Shown piece by piece: positions 62,215-64,000 of a stretch of 64,000 nucleotides of DNA (positions are counted from its first letter, which is position 1; every line of letters starts with the position of its first letter). Position numbers and translations under genes: made by a program. The notes under the pieces are model-generated. The model was not told the DNA's origin and did not search any database. It worked only from the letters and a program-made list of their open reading frames with translations. Origin of the DNA: DATFVJ01 sp963727015 (lineage in GTDB: Bacteria > Actinomycetota > Actinomycetes > Streptosporangiales > Streptosporangiaceae); contig CAVSEV010000003.1 in the NCBI GenBank assembly GCA_963727015.1, forward strand, positions 1 to 64,000, in the 5' to 3' direction.

Positions 62215-64000
62215 TTGACTAGTACGGAGCCGCCGGGCGACCTCGTGATACGCGCACGGCGGGCACACGATGGCGTGGCGGTTGACCCAGACCGGTTCCG
62301 CGCTGCCGCCGAGGCGGTGCTCGCGGAGGCCAGGCGGGCTCGCGAGCCCGAGGCGCTGGCCCTTGCGCTGCGGGCGGTGGCTTGGGCAGAACGGGCCCGG
62401 CTGGACGACCGATCGGCTATCCGGCTACTCGACGAGGCTTGCAGGATCGCGCGCCGCCATCATCTCGACGACACGCTAGCGGAGCTGCTGATGAGTCACG
62501 CTGCCGTCAGCCAGGAGCTGGGCCGGATGACAGCCGCGCGCCGTGCCCTGCGCGCCGCAGCTGTGCTTGTCACCGGCACGCGGACCTTGGACCTGGATTT
62601 CCACTGGGCCGTCCTGCTGCAAAACATGGGACGGCTGACGGACGCCGCGGACCTGTACCACCGCGTACTGTCCGATCCGGCAGCCAGCGCGCGGCGCAAG
62701 GTGCAATGCGCGAACAACCTGGCGCTGATCGAGTCCCAGCAAGGCCGGTACGGCCCGGCGCTGCGGCGGCTGGGCGAGGCGCAGCAGGCAGCCGCTGAGA
62801 TCGGCCCGGTACTTGTCGCCGTCGTTACCATGAGCCGGGCCTGGGTAACTGTGCAGTCCGGCCGTTTTGCGGAGGGCTTGCGCCTGTTCCAGGAGTCCGC
62901 AGGGGTTCATCGGGCCGCCGGCCTGCCGCTCGGCGAGCACTACATCGAGTACGCCGACGCCCTGATGGAGCTGCGGCTGCTGCCCGAAGCCGTCAGCGCC
63001 GCCCGCCGCGCCGTGGCGGAGTTCGCTGCCGCCGCAGTCCCCCTGATGGCGGCCGAGGCCCAGCTGCGTGTCGCCCAGCTCGCGTTGCTCGCCGGTGACT
63101 TCACCGAGGCGGTCGCCGCCTCGACAGCGGCGGCTGCCGCATTCCGGCGGCAGACCCGGGCGGCCTGGCGGGCCCGCACCCTTCTCGTGACGGCCGAGGC
63201 ACGGCTGAGTTCCGGCACCGCCACCCTGGCCGACCTAGCAGAGGCCCGCGCAGCGGCCAGGCGCCTGGGCGCGCTGGGCACGCCCTCGGCAGCGGTGCAG
63301 GGCTTCCTGGTGGTCGGCCGGCTGGCCGCCTCCCTCGGCCGGCGCCGCCAGGCCATCGCCGCATTTACCCGGGCAGGATCGCTGGCCCACGGAGCGCCAG
63401 TCCTGGTCAGGCTCCGGGGCCGGGTCTCGTGCGCACTGGCAGCCCAGCTGCGTCACCGTGACCGCGAGGCGCTGACGCAGTGCCGGCGCGGCCTCAGCGA
63501 CCTCGCCAACCACCGCGACGGCCTCCCATCCGTGGAACTCCGGGCTCTCGCCTCGGGTCACGGCGCTGAGCTTGGCCACATCGGCCTGGACGTCGTCATC
63601 AGGGATGGCTCGCCTGCTCGCGTGCTGAACTGGATGGAGCGCAGCCGCGCGGCCGCCCTGCTTGCCGTCGAACCGCCAGAGTTCGACGTTATCCGTGCAG
63701 ACCTGACGGCCCTGCGGGCCGTTCATGCCGAGCTGCGGGATAAGGGTACGCAGACGACCGGGCCGGCGAGCCCGTCGCATGCGCGCGAGCGGGCCGCCGT
63801 CAAGCAGGCGGAAATCGAGAACCGGATTCGGCAGGCCACCTGGCGGACGGGCTCGGTGGCGGAAACGTCGGCGGCTCCCGTGACCGTCGGTGCGCTGCGC
63901 GACCGCCTGGATGGGCGAGTCCTCATCGAGTACGGGATGCACGGCGAGGACTTGGTGGCCGTGGTGATCCGGCCGCGCGGCAGCGGGATTGCCGCCCTTG
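62215..64000 (+). CDS. TPR-CHAT domain protein (caspase-like), partial at window end
   Basis: The open frame runs from a TTG at 62215 (AGGAAGCGGA upstream) or a GTG at 62245 to the end of the window without a stop, about 595 residues so far. Residues about 15-460 are helical TPR-like repeats: FRAAAEAVLAEARRAREPEA, AERARLDDRSAIRLLDEACR, MGRLTDAADLYHRVLSDPAA, NNLALIESQQGRYGPALRRL and so on. At 63900 begins RLDGRVLIEYGMHGEDLVAV, the first strands of a CHAT caspase-like domain; the catalytic His and Cys lie beyond the window. It is divergent from the S8/sigma cluster with 80 nt between starts. It is probably the effector or sensor of that cluster. Confidence 0.85.
   Translation, partial: MTSTEPPGDLVIRARRAHDGVAVDPDRFRAAAEAVLAEARRAREPEALALALRAVAWAERARLDDRSAIRLLDEACRIARRHHLDDTLAELLMSHAAVSQELGRMTAARRALRAAAVLVTGTRTLDLDFHWAVLLQNMGRLTDAADLYHRVLSDPAASARRKVQCANNLALIESQQGRYGPALRRLGEAQQAAAEIGPVLVAVVTMSRAWVTVQSGRFAEGLRLFQESAGVHRAAGLPLGEHYIEYADALMELRLLPEAVSAARRAVAEFAAAAVPLMAAEAQLRVAQLALLAGDFTEAVAASTAAAAAFRRQTRAAWRARTLLVTAEARLSSGTATLADLAEARAAARRLGALGTPSAAVQGFLVVGRLAASLGRRRQAIAAFTRAGSLAHGAPVLVRLRGRVSCALAAQLRHRDREALTQCRRGLSDLANHRDGLPSVELRALASGHGAELGHIGLDVVIRDGSPARVLNWMERSRAAALLAVEPPEFDVIRADLTALRAVHAELRDKGTQTTGPASPSHARERAAVKQAEIENRIRQATWRTGSVAETSAAPVTVGALRDRLDGRVLIEYGMHGEDLVAVVIRPRGSGIAAL

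Overview
The window is very GC-rich DNA. It carries many GTG/TTG starts, strong GGAGG-type ribosome binding sites and protein families typical of actinomycetes: large LuxR-type ATPases, DUF1345, DUF1906, DUF2252, a DrrA-like ABC ATPase, and EACC1/caspase, NACHT and CHAT conflict proteins. I infer a large-genome filamentous actinobacterium (Frankia, Streptosporangiales or Streptomyces-like) and cannot place it more precisely. It is an accessory region: blocks of intact genes are separated by broken insertion-sequence remnants of at least seven families (IS110, IS701, IS630, IS1380, IS256, IS1634 and an integrase-core element). Several otherwise good genes carry a single frameshift. These may be real decay or, at G/C runs, sequencing error.

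Layout. 1-5706: a minus-strand cell-envelope glycosylation operon (GT2, GtrA, PMT/ArnT-like) divergent from a plus-strand OmpR-type two-component system. 5763-9700: debris of an integrase, IS110 copies, an AI-2E exporter and a LuxR regulator, plus a HAD-like phosphatase. 9673-13703: lipid kinase, TetR regulator, truncated DUF2252, BON-domain protein and a coiled-coil protein. 13851-20883: an aromatic-degradation operon (extradiol dioxygenase, FAH-type hydrolase, acyl-CoA synthetase, FAD hydroxylase, DoxX) behind a clear promoter and divergent from a truncated hydroxylase. 21195-25641: IS remnants, a divergent phosphoglycerate kinase paralogue and small proteins. 25882-31380: two consecutive giant LuxR-family regulators. 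31460-35805: a graveyard of truncated genes around a DUF1345 membrane protein and a DUF5372 protein.

36225-47021 is the most interesting part. Two direct repeats of about 680 bp, each holding a HicB-like gene and the 3' part of an RNase P RNA gene, flank a cassette of about 10 kb. The cassette encodes an EACC1 adaptor, a membrane-anchored caspase-like protease, a small unknown protein and a 1339-residue NACHT ATPase whose C-terminal half is about 16 copies of a strongly similar short repeat. A DrrAB-like ABC exporter follows on the other strand. The conflict genes sit behind a promoter with a perfect inverted repeat between its -35 and -10 boxes. By analogy with known actinobacterial conflict systems I infer that the NACHT protein senses a threat and the caspase acts as effector.

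47022-59440: IS remnant, cytochrome P450, VOC protein, a two-domain glycosyltransferase, two methyltransferases, a hydrolase and secreted proteins (CHRD, DUF1906), with several minisatellites. 59506-64000: a second caspase-fold module with an ECF sigma factor, its small partner and an S8 subtilisin on the minus strand, divergent from a TPR-CHAT protein that runs off the window end.
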